Below, piece by piece: positions 13,275-20,846 of a stretch of 36,806 nt of DNA (the stretch's first letter is position 1; the number at the start of each line of letters is the position of its first letter). Source of the stretch: a virus. The stretch covers positions 1 to 36,806 of the IMG/VR virus record IMGVR_UViG_3300005663_000126. One strand, given 5' to 3'. The notes beneath the pieces were generated by a model. The model did not search any database. It saw only the letters and a list, made by a program, of their open reading frames with translations, and was not told the origin of the DNA. The position numbers were made by a program, and so were the translations under genes.

Positions 13275-15308
13275 ATGCCAAACCTAACAAGAGAAGAAAT
13301 CAGAATATGGCAGGCGAGGATTGAACGGGCTGAAAGTTATCAATCCGAGAGACATCCTGAATGGAGAAACTCAATCAAGTTATACACAGGGACTTTCCTA
13401 GGACCTGTCCTTTCACAATCAGGGGATTTAAGCGAAGTGAATTTTGTATATGAATTTATGAAGATTTTAGTCGGTTCGACATATTCCCGCAATCCGTTTA
13501 TATTCGTAAAGGCTCGTTCTCCCAAGTGGACTAACTTCGCCTTTACTATGCAGACTGTCATTAACTATTACTGGAGAGAGAAGCACGTTAAACAGAAAAT
13601 GAAGTCTGTCATTATGGATGCAGTCCTTCAACCCCCAGGGTGGATAGAGATAGGTTATTTATTATTCGTTTTAAAAAACCAAGTCTTGAGGCAATTCGAG
13701 ACTGATTTTCCTGAACTTAAAGAGACTAACCAAAAGGTCGAGGAAGAACAAGGCGAACTTGACGAAACAATAAAAAACGATGATTGTTTTATAAATCATC
13801 GTTCAAGTTGGAAGATGTTATTTCCTGATGGATACCATGATCCTCGTACATCCCCATATATGATTAGAATTCAGGACATACCTTTATTGGATATTCTAAA
13901 TAACTCTATGTTCAAACCGATTAAAAATAGGCTTCGCAATCTTCCTACTTCCCGTAGGTCGGATAAGAGACCGCCTAAACTTTTGACTTTTAAATCTCCT
14001 CCTCCTCTGATAGAGGGAATAGAGGGAGGTCAGATAGATTTAGAGACCCTTCCGATAAGACTATATCATATCCACGATAGACGTTCAAGAAGACGCTTTA
14101 CCCTAGCACAGAACTTTATGGAAGGGGATTTGTTTAATACCGAGTGGAATTATTTTATAGATGGGTTTACATTTTATCCGTTAATTTTTAATGAAATCCC
14201 CGCAACAGATGATAGGGCTAACGGATACCCACTCTCAGATATAATTCCTATGTTCCCGCAACTAAAAAATCTATCCCTTACATACTCTATGATGAATAGG
14301 CACAGAAAACGCTCAGGGACAGTAGTATTAGTTAAAAAAGGAGTAATGACACCGACTCAGATTAGTAATGCTCAAAACGCTCAAGATTTAACTATAGTCG
14401 AAGTAGATGAGATTACAGACCAAGTATTAAAAGCCCTTACTCCACCGGCTCTCCCAAATGATGTCTACCGTATGTATGATATAGAACTTCAGAACTTATT
14501 AAGAATATCAGGCTTTAATCAACTCTTGCAAACAGCAAGAGGGATAGAGACAGCAACTGAATCTGAAAATGTCCGTATGGGTGCACAGATACGTCAAGGA
14601 GAAAAAGTAGATGTGATTGAAGATTTCACAGTAGATGTGGCAAGAGGCCTTTCAGGTCTGATATGGCAGTTTATTCAAGATAAAAAACGGATAGCTAAAA
14701 TAATAGGAGAGGATGAAGTTACAGAAGAGATGTGGCCATCTTTACCTGATGATGAGGATGAAGCACGCAGGATGATACAAGAAGAATTGGAATTTAGAAT
14801 AGACGCTGGTTCAACCCGTCCTCCAAAGGACACCGCAGTGGAACAGAAATTATTTGTTCAAGCAGTAGATACTATTGAAGCACGCTTCCCAGGCATTCTT
14901 CCTAAATCAGAAACAGTTAAGGCGATTATTAAGAAATTTCCTCATATGAAAGAATTAGAAGAACTTGTCAAGGGCTTTGACGAACAGGAAATTCAAGTAG
15001 CGCAAGAAGAAAATCAGCTTTTAATGCAGGGAATAAGACAACTCGTTTCACCTAATGAGAACCATAAACTTCATCTGCAAGTCCATTCACAGATCTATCA
15101 AACCCCAGGATTAGAACCAACTAAAGAGATGGATGAACATTTATTAAAACATAGTGAATTTGACCAAATGCAATCTCCTCAAACTGCACAACGAAGAGTA
15201 GAGACTAAAGCAGGCAGGGCACAAAAGGGTGGGGGAGTAGGGAGTTTCTCTGATTTAGTAGGGGCGGTTCGTAGTCAAAGAGGAGTGGGGGGAGAGAGCA
15301 CTAAATGA
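13275..15308 (+). CDS. Portal protein, P22-like type
   Basis: A 677-residue protein, the right size for podovirus portals. N-terminal helices (about 5-40) precede FVYEFMKILVGSTYSRNP and an aromatic/beta section (PPGWIEIGY). The centre has WKMLFPDGYHDPRTSPY, a beta-rich clip region with YHIHDRRSRRRFTLAQNF, and a stem/wing with SGFNQLLQTARGIETATESE, the E/T-rich motif typical of this portal group. The C-terminus (from about 490) is acidic then glutamine-rich, like a barrel/crown region. It forms the dodecameric vertex for packaging and tail attachment. ATG 13275 follows TTTGGAGAAA. Start and stop are coupled with the next gene by ATGA. Confidence 0.85.
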   Translation: MPNLTREEIRIWQARIERAESYQSERHPEWRNSIKLYTGTFLGPVLSQSGDLSEVNFVYEFMKILVGSTYSRNPFIFVKARSPKWTNFAFTMQTVINYYWREKHVKQKMKSVIMDAVLQPPGWIEIGYLLFVLKNQVLRQFETDFPELKETNQKVEEEQGELDETIKNDDCFINHRSSWKMLFPDGYHDPRTSPYMIRIQDIPLLDILNNSMFKPIKNRLRNLPTSRRSDKRPPKLLTFKSPPPLIEGIEGGQIDLETLPIRLYHIHDRRSRRRFTLAQNFMEGDLFNTEWNYFIDGFTFYPLIFNEIPATDDRANGYPLSDIIPMFPQLKNLSLTYSMMNRHRKRSGTVVLVKKGVMTPTQISNAQNAQDLTIVEVDEITDQVLKALTPPALPNDVYRMYDIELQNLLRISGFNQLLQTARGIETATESENVRMGAQIRQGEKVDVIEDFTVDVARGLSGLIWQFIQDKKRIAKIIGEDEVTEEMWPSLPDDEDEARRMIQEELEFRIDAGSTRPPKDTAVEQKLFVQAVDTIEARFPGILPKSETVKAIIKKFPHMKELEELVKGFDEQEIQVAQEENQLLMQGIRQLVSPNENHKLHLQVHSQIYQTPGLEPTKEMDEHLLKHSEFDQMQSPQTAQRRVETKAGRAQKGGGVGSFSDLVGAVRSQRGVGGESTK

Positions 15309-15706
15309 CCTATTTATATGAATGTTTAATCTGTGGAAAAGAATTTGAAATAGATATGCCTATGAACGCTAAACACGAAGCATATCACTGTGGCATAGAA
15401 GCTCGCAGGGTTTTTACGGTTCCATATACTAACAAAGACCAAATGTATAACTTTACAGACAATCATTCTTTTAAACAGGGATACGACATTCATTCTAAAC
15501 GTCAGTATTTAAGGATATGCAAAAAAGAAGGTTCAATACTTTTATCTCCTAGTGAACGGAAATCCTTAAAACCAAAGATGGATAAAGACTATGCACCAGC
15601 GAGAAAAAAATGCGCTGAAAACATAATGAAGAAGGTAGCCAAAGACGGTCTTATGAGTAAGTTTAAAAAATTACAGGATGCGTTACCTACAAAAAAGGAG
15701 AGTTGA
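15305..15706 (+). CDS. FmdB-like zinc-ribbon phage protein (133 aa)
   Basis: The N-terminus has the FmdB-type ribbon: YLYECLICGKEFEIDMPM (C7, C10), then C29 with EARRVFTVPY, the usual C...RVF ending. The rest is helical and basic. FmdB-like ribbons are common in phage head operons between portal and scaffold, with no defined role. Only three Cys are visible, so metal binding may use His28. It overlaps the portal stop by ATGA. Confidence 0.65.
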   Translation: MTYLYECLICGKEFEIDMPMNAKHEAYHCGIEARRVFTVPYTNKDQMYNFTDNHSFKQGYDIHSKRQYLRICKKEGSILLSPSERKSLKPKMDKDYAPARKKCAENIMKKVAKDGLMSKFKKLQDALPTKKES

Positions 15707-15707
15707 T

Positions 15708-15929
15708 ATGAGCAATGATAATGGAAAGGAAATAAAAGAACAGGAAGTATTTGTTAAGATTTCTCGTGTAGGAACATAGGTTAAATTCGAGACCAATGTG
15801 CCAGATGTGATAACTGGATATGGATTATGCGAGTACGGTAAAACTGGGATAGATGCCTATATGATTGCATTAGCACAGAAAAAGAAACCCTTGATTCAAG
15901 TCGCTAAGGGCGCATTTGGGAGGAGATAA
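15708..15929 (+). pseudogene. Small head-operon gene interrupted by in-frame TAG
   Basis: ATG 15708 follows GGAGAGTTGAT. The frame is open to TAA 15927-15929 except for a TAG at 15777-15779 (codon 24, after VKISRVGT). Codon choice and composition stay protein-like after the stop (VKFETNVPDVITGYGLCEYG then YMIALAQKKKP), giving a 72-residue product if read through. TAG ends many other genes here, so the codon is not reassigned. It may be a nonsense mutation, an assembly error, or suppressor-dependent readthrough. It stays tightly coupled (TAATG) to the next gene. Confidence 0.6.
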
Positions 15930-16123
15930 TGGGGCTATTTAATCTAAAAGAAATAAATAGTATGAAAATCGAACATCAGGGTATACCGCATAATGCGGGG
16001 ATTACAGTCGAGAAAGCAAAGACTATTTTAAGAGAAGGTGAAATAGGCGGTAAAGCTATTAGTAAAAAACAAAAGAGATTTTTTGGATTTGTCGCAGGAG
16101 GCGGTAAACCCACACGAGTATAG
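15929..16123 (+). CDS. Small phage head-region protein (64 aa)
   Basis: A 64-residue product with ISKKQKRFFGFVAGGGKP at its C-terminus. This resembles a short motif seen in phage virion-operon proteins (K-P/A-L/I-T/S-x-x-Q-x-R-F-F-G-x-x-A-G-G). It sits between portal and scaffold. No other domain. It shares TAATG with the interrupted gene upstream, so its translation may depend on that gene being read. Confidence 0.6.
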   Translation: MGLFNLKEINSMKIEHQGIPHNAGITVEKAKTILREGEIGGKAISKKQKRFFGFVAGGGKPTRV

Positions 16124-16153
16124 TAGGTCAAAAATTACGAAAGGAGGATTGAT

Positions 16154-16294
16154 ATGCCAGATCAGGTAATGAAACCAAAGCAGAAAAGTAACACACCTGG
16201 AATAGTAAAGCAGGTAAATCGTGGCCCGATACAAGGTCCGACAGGTTCAGCACAAACATTAACTCCATTTAACAGAAGCGGAAAAAAGAAATAA
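16154..16294 (+). CDS. Small basic proline/glycine-rich protein (46 aa)
   Basis: A 46-codon frame starting at ATG 16154 after AAAGGAGG, an excellent ribosome site. The product is low-complexity: Lys, Pro, Gly, Gln, Thr-rich, ending NRSGKKK. Its location between head genes suggests a minor head or assembly peptide, but no family is recognised. The opposite-strand frame at 16162-16428 is a shadow. Confidence 0.55.
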   Translation: MPDQVMKPKQKSNTPGIVKQVNRGPIQGPTGSAQTLTPFNRSGKKK

Positions 16295-16335
16295 CAAGAC
16301 CAAGTCGAAAGACAGTCTAACGATAAGGAGCAGAA

Positions 16336-17226
16336 ATGGCACACCAAGCGAAAGCAGTTGCCGAAACCTTTTATAGGAAATATGGTGTTTATCCTATAGG
16401 CGGTGGAGAGGAAAAACCAAAAGACCAAGTGAAAGAGAAAATCACAGTCGACGGTAAAGAAATAGAAGTAACAAAAGAGGAGCTTATAGAACTAGCTCAA
16501 AAAGGCAAAGACTATACCAAAAAATCGCAGGCTCTGGCAGAGGATAAAAAGTCACTCGAAGTCCGTGAAAAAGAAGTAGAAGGTTTAAAGGTCATTGTAG
16601 ATGAGATGGCAACAAATCCTATACTTAAACGGGAATTGAACAAGACTTACGATGATGTCAAAGCTGGTAAGATTTCTGAGAAAGAAGGAGAAAAAAAATC
16701 TCAGAAAATAATCGATGAATGGATAGGTGATACTGTAGACAAAGACGACCGTAAGGCATATGGGGATTTAAGGATAGCCATCAAAGAAGAGACCAAGGAA
16801 GCGATAAGACTAGCTGTAGAGGAAGCCACAAAGCCTTTAAAAGAAGAAGTATCACTTTTAAGGAACACTTCCACTATTAGTCTCTCCAATAAGGTAGAGC
16901 AAGATTTACAGAAGTTAGAAGATGAACTTGGCAAGGAATTTATCGATAAGCACCACAAGGAAATTAAATCCCTTGCTATAAAGTATCCTAACCAATCTGT
17001 AAAAAAACTTCTCTATCATATGGCTGATGATACTGCCTTAGAAGATGCCCTTGTAGCAAGAGCGGAAAAACGCAAACAAAAAGAATTAGAGAGAAAGAAA
17101 AGGGGTTCTTCCACTGGAGGCGAGGAAATTGTAACGCCAAAATCCAAGTACATTTATAACAAGGCTGGAGGAGTAACACCTGAAAGCATTGTCCAACGTG
17201 TCAAGGAAAGAGCGGGAATGGCCTAA
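16336..17226 (+). CDS. Scaffolding protein
   Basis: A 296-residue, highly charged, helical protein directly before the coat gene. An early strand pair (ITVDGKEIEVTKEELIELAQ) is followed by KGKDYTKKSQALAEDKKSLE, then a long coiled-coil stretch. This VDG-x-E...GKDYTKK layout is typical of phage scaffold proteins. The C-terminus is basic (KRKQKELERKKRGSSTGGEE) as in scaffolds that contact coat protein through a terminal helix-turn-helix. It would template procapsid assembly and exit or be degraded. ATG 16336 follows AAGGAG. Confidence 0.75.
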   Translation: MAHQAKAVAETFYRKYGVYPIGGGEEKPKDQVKEKITVDGKEIEVTKEELIELAQKGKDYTKKSQALAEDKKSLEVREKEVEGLKVIVDEMATNPILKRELNKTYDDVKAGKISEKEGEKKSQKIIDEWIGDTVDKDDRKAYGDLRIAIKEETKEAIRLAVEEATKPLKEEVSLLRNTSTISLSNKVEQDLQKLEDELGKEFIDKHHKEIKSLAIKYPNQSVKKLLYHMADDTALEDALVARAEKRKQKELERKKRGSSTGGEEIVTPKSKYIYNKAGGVTPESIVQRVKERAGMA

Positions 17227-17250
17227 CTCTAATTCTTAGAAAGGGTAATG

Positions 17251-18020
17251 ATGGCAGGTAATCTAAGTCTCACCAGAGAATATCAGCGTATATTCACTAT
17301 AGTGAGAGATGAGACAGAACCTGTCTTATGGGATAACGTATCAGCGAGGACTAAACTCTTATTTCGTATGAAAGAAATGGGAGCGATACTGAAGGTAGGC
17401 GGTAAACCTCATTTAAGGTTTAACATCTTAAAGGAGTTACCAAATACATCAGCGTATACAGATCTTGATACGTTAACACCAGTTCGTCCAGATCCATTTA
17501 CGAGTGTAGTGTTTGAGTGGAAACAGTTAAACACTCCCGTACAGGTCTCTGGATTAGATATGGTTAAGACAGGGGATGCAGGAATAATCAACCTCTTAGT
17601 AGCGTTCTTACAGGTAGCGGAAACTTCTATGAGAGATGCTATTGGAGGAAGTAGTGTAGGTATATTTTCATCCGCAGGTGAAAGCGATTTAACATCTTTG
17701 ACAGGTTTACAGAACTTTTTTACATCATCTAAAAGCACTGGTTCTGTAGGTCAGCTTTCCCGTGCAAGTCAAATAGCATGGAGACATCAGTTTCAGAATA
17801 TCTCCAGTGACTTTTCATCTAACGGAATAAACAGGCTTCGTACAATCTTTAGGGAGGCGTCATTTTTTGATGACACTCCTGACACGATAGTTGCAACAGG
17901 TGCTTTCGTAGAAAACTACGAGAAGAACCTTACTCAGACTTTTCGTGTGAACTTCCCATTACCAACAGGAAGTTTAGGGATGGCTGAGGCGGGGTTCTCA
18001 AAACGAGCCCCTTTAGCAAT
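17251..18020 (+). CDS. Major capsid protein, exon 1
   Basis: The N-terminal about 257 residues of the major coat protein. ATG 17251 is five bases after AAGGG; ATG 17248 is too close. It contains the early LTREYQRIFTIVRDETEPVLW region, a central NTPVQVSGLDMVKTGDAGI patch, and TIVATGAFVENYEKNL near the end, as in podovirus coats of HK97-like fold. Unspliced, the frame stops at TAA 18043-18045 after a nonsense-like tail (WKYWELN). The missing C-terminus (DDDGCPANQAYMLN...) is found at 18841-19056, beyond a group I intron. The exact exon edge is uncertain by about ten bases. Confidence 0.8.
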
Positions 18021-18044
18021 GTGGAAATATTGGGAGTTAAACTA

Positions 18045-18791
18045 ATGTATTGTGAATGTGGTTGTGGAAACATAACGAAGATAGCAAAAAGAAGTGATAA
18101 AAGAAAAGGTTGGATTAAAGGACAATCTTTTCGCTGTCTTTATGGTCATAGTCCTCTAAAGAAGTCAATCAATTATAAAGGAGTTGATAAGTGGATTATG
18201 ACTAATCAGAATAAACACCTTTGTAATTGTGGTTGCGGTGAATATATTAAGATCGCAACACATCATTATAGCGTAGGTATTCCACGATACATTCTTGGTC
18301 ATTATATGACTACCCCAGAAATGAAGGCAAAATCCAGAGAAATGTGTTGTAAGAGAATAGGCGAATTAAGCCCTCGATGGAAAGAAAATAGGGATGAGGT
18401 GAGGGGTAGAATTCGCTGTAAGGTAGATTTCACAAAACTACAAAAAAGAGATATTTTTATTAGAGATAAAGGTATCTGTCAGGATTGTGGAATTTTAACT
18501 CTTATCGATGCTCATACTGACTATCCAGAAAAGACTAATATCGACCACATAATAGCAGTAGAAGATGGTGGAATGAATATAATAGTCAATGGTCAAGTTC
18601 TCTGTTTAAAGTGCCACAAGAAAAAACACAGTGCTATCGAAAATCGGATGAATTCAGGGAAACCCAGAACGGGCAATCCTGAGCCAAGCGTGCAGAGCAC
18701 GAAGGTGCAGAGACTACTGGAGTGTAGCGATACACTTAATAACCAGATTAGCGTCCGACTCGAAAGAGATGATATAGTCCAAGCCCTATAG
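18045..18791 (+). CDS. Intron-encoded HNH homing endonuclease
   Basis: A 248-residue product starting at ATG 18045, overlapping the unspliced coat stop (TAATG); the frame is open back to GTG 18021. The N-terminal half has two CxC-type Cys clusters (CECGCG near 3-8, CNCGCG near 60-65), each followed by a GH element, as in phage intron endonucleases with tandem zinc modules. The HNH domain is at about 140-195: CQDC (145-148), IDHIIAVEDGG (166-176), LCLKCHKKKH (186-195). The last ~50 residues are translated from the ribozyme core itself and the stop lies in P9. It would cut intron-less coat genes and drive intron spread. Confidence 0.85.
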   Translation: MYCECGCGNITKIAKRSDKRKGWIKGQSFRCLYGHSPLKKSINYKGVDKWIMTNQNKHLCNCGCGEYIKIATHHYSVGIPRYILGHYMTTPEMKAKSREMCCKRIGELSPRWKENRDEVRGRIRCKVDFTKLQKRDIFIRDKGICQDCGILTLIDAHTDYPEKTNIDHIIAVEDGGMNIIVNGQVLCLKCHKKKHSAIENRMNSGKPRTGNPEPSVQSTKVQRLLECSDTLNNQISVRLERDDIVQAL

Positions 18792-18800
18792 GAATATAGG
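18651..18800 (+). ncRNA. Group I ribozyme catalytic core (P3-P9)
   Basis: The sequence closely follows the core of group IC-type introns, like those in cyanobacterial tRNA-Leu: AATTCAGGGAAACCC (18651-18665), GGGCAATCCTGAGCCAAGC (18671-18689), P6-like GTGC-AGA-GCAC (18690-18700), AAGGTGCAGAGACTA (18702-18716), and the P7 partner TAGTCCAAGCC (18775-18785). P8 is AGTGTA-GCGA-TACACT (18721-18736). P9 is CCTATA-GGAA-TATAGG (18785-18800) with a GNRA-type loop. These elements occur in the canonical order, so self-splicing is likely. Confidence 0.82.
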
Positions 18801-18840
18801 ATAACTTGTCGAGAATCTGAAATATAAAGGCGCTGTAATG

Positions 18841-19056
18841 TTCGATGACGATGGATGTCCAGCTAATCAAGCGTATATGTTAAATCTTCGCAAGTACATC
18901 CGTTTAATCGTTCGTGAAGGCAGAGACGCAGAGATAGGGGATTTCGTAAAATCCCAGACCAAGGACGACTTGGTTACATATGTATTAACCGCAGCTAATA
19001 TGGTAACCACTGGTTTAAGGTATGGTGGGCTAGTAGCTAATGGAGACATAGACTAA
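18841..19056 (+). CDS. Major capsid protein, exon 2
   Basis: About 71 residues starting FDDDGCPANQAYMLNLRKY, then IRLIVREGRDAEIGDFVKSQ and a final helix/strand pair. In related coat proteins the C-terminus has just this form: a short acidic stretch, C-P, an aromatic Y-x-L-N, then a strand with R-D. An ATG (18838) is in frame but without a ribosome site, so it is not a separate gene. Spliced to exon 1 it gives a coat of about 330-340 residues, a usual size. The exon start is uncertain by about ten bases. Confidence 0.78.
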   Translation, partial: FDDDGCPANQAYMLNLRKYIRLIVREGRDAEIGDFVKSQTKDDLVTYVLTAANMVTTGLRYGGLVANGDID

Positions 19057-19067
19057 GGGAGGGTAAG

Positions 19068-19616
19068 ATGAAGAAATTACTATCTATTTTACTAATCCCG
19101 TTACTTGTGTTTGCATTTAGCGGGATAGCATTTGGTTGGGGTTCAACAGGTGGAGATGGCGAGAGATATACCCAAATCCAGGAAACAGCAGTCTTTTTTA
19201 ATAACACTGCTAGTGCAGCGTATAGCGATTTCACAGTTTATCACGGACAAGCTGTGATACTAGACCTTGATGGTTCAGATGTATCAAGTGGCACGACTTT
19301 AGGTGCTTATGTAGAAAAACCTGGCGAGAATGGTTCTGATGCAGATAGTATCTTAGTAGTCGGTGTTGCTCAAGGTGGAACGACATCAGGTTGGTTAGTA
19401 TCAAGACCAATAGTTGTTATTACGAAAGGCGCGGCTTTAACTCAAGTATCAGATTTAACTGATGCCATTACAAGTGGCTCTGCTGTAGGCACTGCTGTAA
19501 CAGGCGGAGGAAACGTAGGTGGTGGAACAAATCTTGGTATAGCGTTAGAAGCAGGGGACGGAACAGATGCTGATGAAATAATCATCTGGGTAGCCCCAGC
19601 AGGTTCAGGAGATTAA
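19068..19616 (+). CDS. Capsid-decoration-like protein with Sec signal peptide
   Basis: A 182-residue protein immediately after the coat gene, starting after GGGAGGG. Residues 1-23 form a Sec signal peptide (KK, hydrophobic core, cleavage after IAFG). The mature part is beta-rich: HGQAVILDLDG, VVGVAQGGTTSG, SRPIVVITKGAAL, LGIALEAGDG, IIIWVAP. This order resembles DUF2190-type capsid decoration proteins (a V-G-V-A strand, then a G-rich turn and a G-x-A-L-E element). Such proteins coat the capsid exterior and are normally cytoplasmic, so the signal peptide is unexpected. A strong hairpin terminator follows. Confidence 0.6.
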   Translation: MKKLLSILLIPLLVFAFSGIAFGWGSTGGDGERYTQIQETAVFFNNTASAAYSDFTVYHGQAVILDLDGSDVSSGTTLGAYVEKPGENGSDADSILVVGVAQGGTTSGWLVSRPIVVITKGAALTQVSDLTDAITSGSAVGTAVTGGGNVGGGTNLGIALEAGDGTDADEIIIWVAPAGSGD

Positions 19617-19627
19617 GACAAGGGCTT

Positions 19628-19662
19628 GGAGGGAGGCTTTGGCTTCCCTCCTTTGCTTTATC
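19628..19662 (+). terminator. Intrinsic-terminator-like hairpin after the decoration gene
   Basis: GGAGGGAGGC (19628-19637) pairs with GCTTCCCTCC (19642-19651) in ten base pairs with one G-T, around a TTTG loop. It is followed by TTTGCTTTATCTT. The T tract is interrupted, so termination may be partial. It separates highly expressed head genes from the next gene, whose likely ATG is only three bases beyond. Confidence 0.65.
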
Positions 19663-19664
19663 TT

Positions 19665-20846
19665 ATGTGGTATTTACTATACGCACTTATATTATTGACT
19701 TCAGTAATGTTCTTGCCGATACCAGACGCATTCGGATTGCCGAAACAGGTAATCTTCATAGTGTTGGGATTTATGATGATAGCGGTAAGCCTGATGAATA
19801 AGAATACAAAAACCTTAACTTTAAGGAACAAGTGGCTTAGTCTCACTTTTATCTATGTAATTCTATCTTCTCTTGGATATTATATGCCTCTTTTATTCTC
19901 CCAAAAAAAGTACATAGGGTTCAGCATAAATAGTATCTTGGCAATATTGACTATAATTTTATCGATTTTAATTATTCAATGTTTAGTCGAATGGACGGAT
20001 GATTTGAACAGATGGGTAAAGGTAGGTAAGTTTTTATCTTGGCTTGGATTTGGATTTAGTTTATATGCGCTAATTCAATTTTGTGGATTAGACCAGATAT
20101 TTTCTTCTAATTTAGAGTGGGCGCATAATCCATATAATCTGACTCAGGGAAACTTTTTTGATAATCACAGGATGATTACATTTTTAGGGAACAAGCGTGA
20201 GACAGCGTGTTTTCTGGCGATACTTTCTCCAATGTGCCTTATGTTTAAAGGTTTAAAATATAAAATTATATATGCGGTGATAGCCCTGACCATACTGATT
20301 ACATCCAGTTTTATTGGTATGCTTAGTTTAACAGCAGGGTTCTTTTTATATCTTCTTTTATCTGGAAAATGGAAGTTAGCCTTAACTGGTATTTTAAGCA
20401 CTCCTTTAATCGGATGGGGGCTTTTAAAGATAAATACTGATTTCTTTAATTTCTATGGGAAAGGGGAAATATGGAAAAATGTATTTTTAGGGACTATTCC
20501 TAAGTTTTTATTCGGTCACGGATTAGGCAGTTTTCCTCTTTTAGGATATAAAAAAGGAGATGATTTGGTAATAAATGCAGATTTTGAATTATTGCAACTT
20601 CTATCAGACGGTGGTCTGGTGCTGGTAATTCTGGTTATAGGTTATGTAATCACGTTATATAGACGGATATTTTTGGAGTTTCTATCATCGAATTCAATGC
20701 TTTTAATCGGATACATAGTGGGGTTGACTACGTTTCTAATAATTATGGTAGGTGCAAGTCCGCTACATTTTCCAGCACTTTTACTTATAGGATTATGTTA
20801 TGTAGCCTGTTTGGAGGCACAAACACAAGGGGGAAATTATGCCTGA
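19665..20846 (+). CDS. O-antigen ligase/polymerase-like (WaaL/Wzy) membrane protein
   Basis: About 393 residues from ATG 19665; the frame also opens at TTG 19626, which lies before the hairpin at 19628-19662, so the start is uncertain. It has about ten membrane spans. A periplasmic-type loop after the fourth or fifth span (SNLEWAHNPYNLTQGNFFDN) precedes further spans. Near the C-terminus is GHGLGSFPLLGYKKG, then NADFELLQLLSDGG and another span, matching the WaaL/Wzy layout (G-x-G-x-x-x-F...H-N-x-x-L-x-x-x-x-x-x-G-G). The usual H-N is A-D here. Members join or polymerise surface polysaccharides. It stands between head and tail genes, an unusual place for an envelope enzyme. Confidence 0.65.
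   Translation: MWYLLYALILLTSVMFLPIPDAFGLPKQVIFIVLGFMMIAVSLMNKNTKTLTLRNKWLSLTFIYVILSSLGYYMPLLFSQKKYIGFSINSILAILTIILSILIIQCLVEWTDDLNRWVKVGKFLSWLGFGFSLYALIQFCGLDQIFSSNLEWAHNPYNLTQGNFFDNHRMITFLGNKRETACFLAILSPMCLMFKGLKYKIIYAVIALTILITSSFIGMLSLTAGFFLYLLLSGKWKLALTGILSTPLIGWGLLKINTDFFNFYGKGEIWKNVFLGTIPKFLFGHGLGSFPLLGYKKGDDLVINADFELLQLLSDGGLVLVILVIGYVITLYRRIFLEFLSSNSMLLIGYIVGLTTFLIIMVGASPLHFPALLLIGLCYVACLEAQTQGGNYA

Larger units (their letters stand above)
18021..18840 (+). mobile_element. Group I intron with HNH endonuclease inside the major capsid gene
   Basis: About 820 bases separate two pieces that together read as one coat protein. The 3' part has the conserved group I core (see 18651-18800). 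The 5' side goes straight from coat exon into the HNH reading frame. Candidate 5' edge: after T18020, or a T within the next ten bases. Candidate 3' edge: after G18830, G18835 or G18840. Choosing T18020 with G18830 keeps the frame (…LA-I-AVMFDDD…); other pairs also do. A short hairpin CAATGT/ATATTG (18017-18022 with 18027-18032) could be P1, but the expected U-G pair is not clear. Confidence 0.75.

Noticed and set aside
15777-15779. Reassigned TAG codon (phage code 15)
   Set aside because: TAG ends several clear genes (for example at 895, 4060, 18791, 30526 and 34856), so it works as a stop here.
18838-19056. Separate 72-residue gene starting at ATG 18838
   Set aside because: No ribosome site, and the sequence fits the missing C-terminus of the coat protein after intron removal.
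19626-19664. TTG 19626 as the start of the WaaL-like gene
   Set aside because: It would translate through a terminator-like hairpin and has no well-spaced ribosome site; ATG 19665 starts directly at the first membrane span. Not fully excluded.
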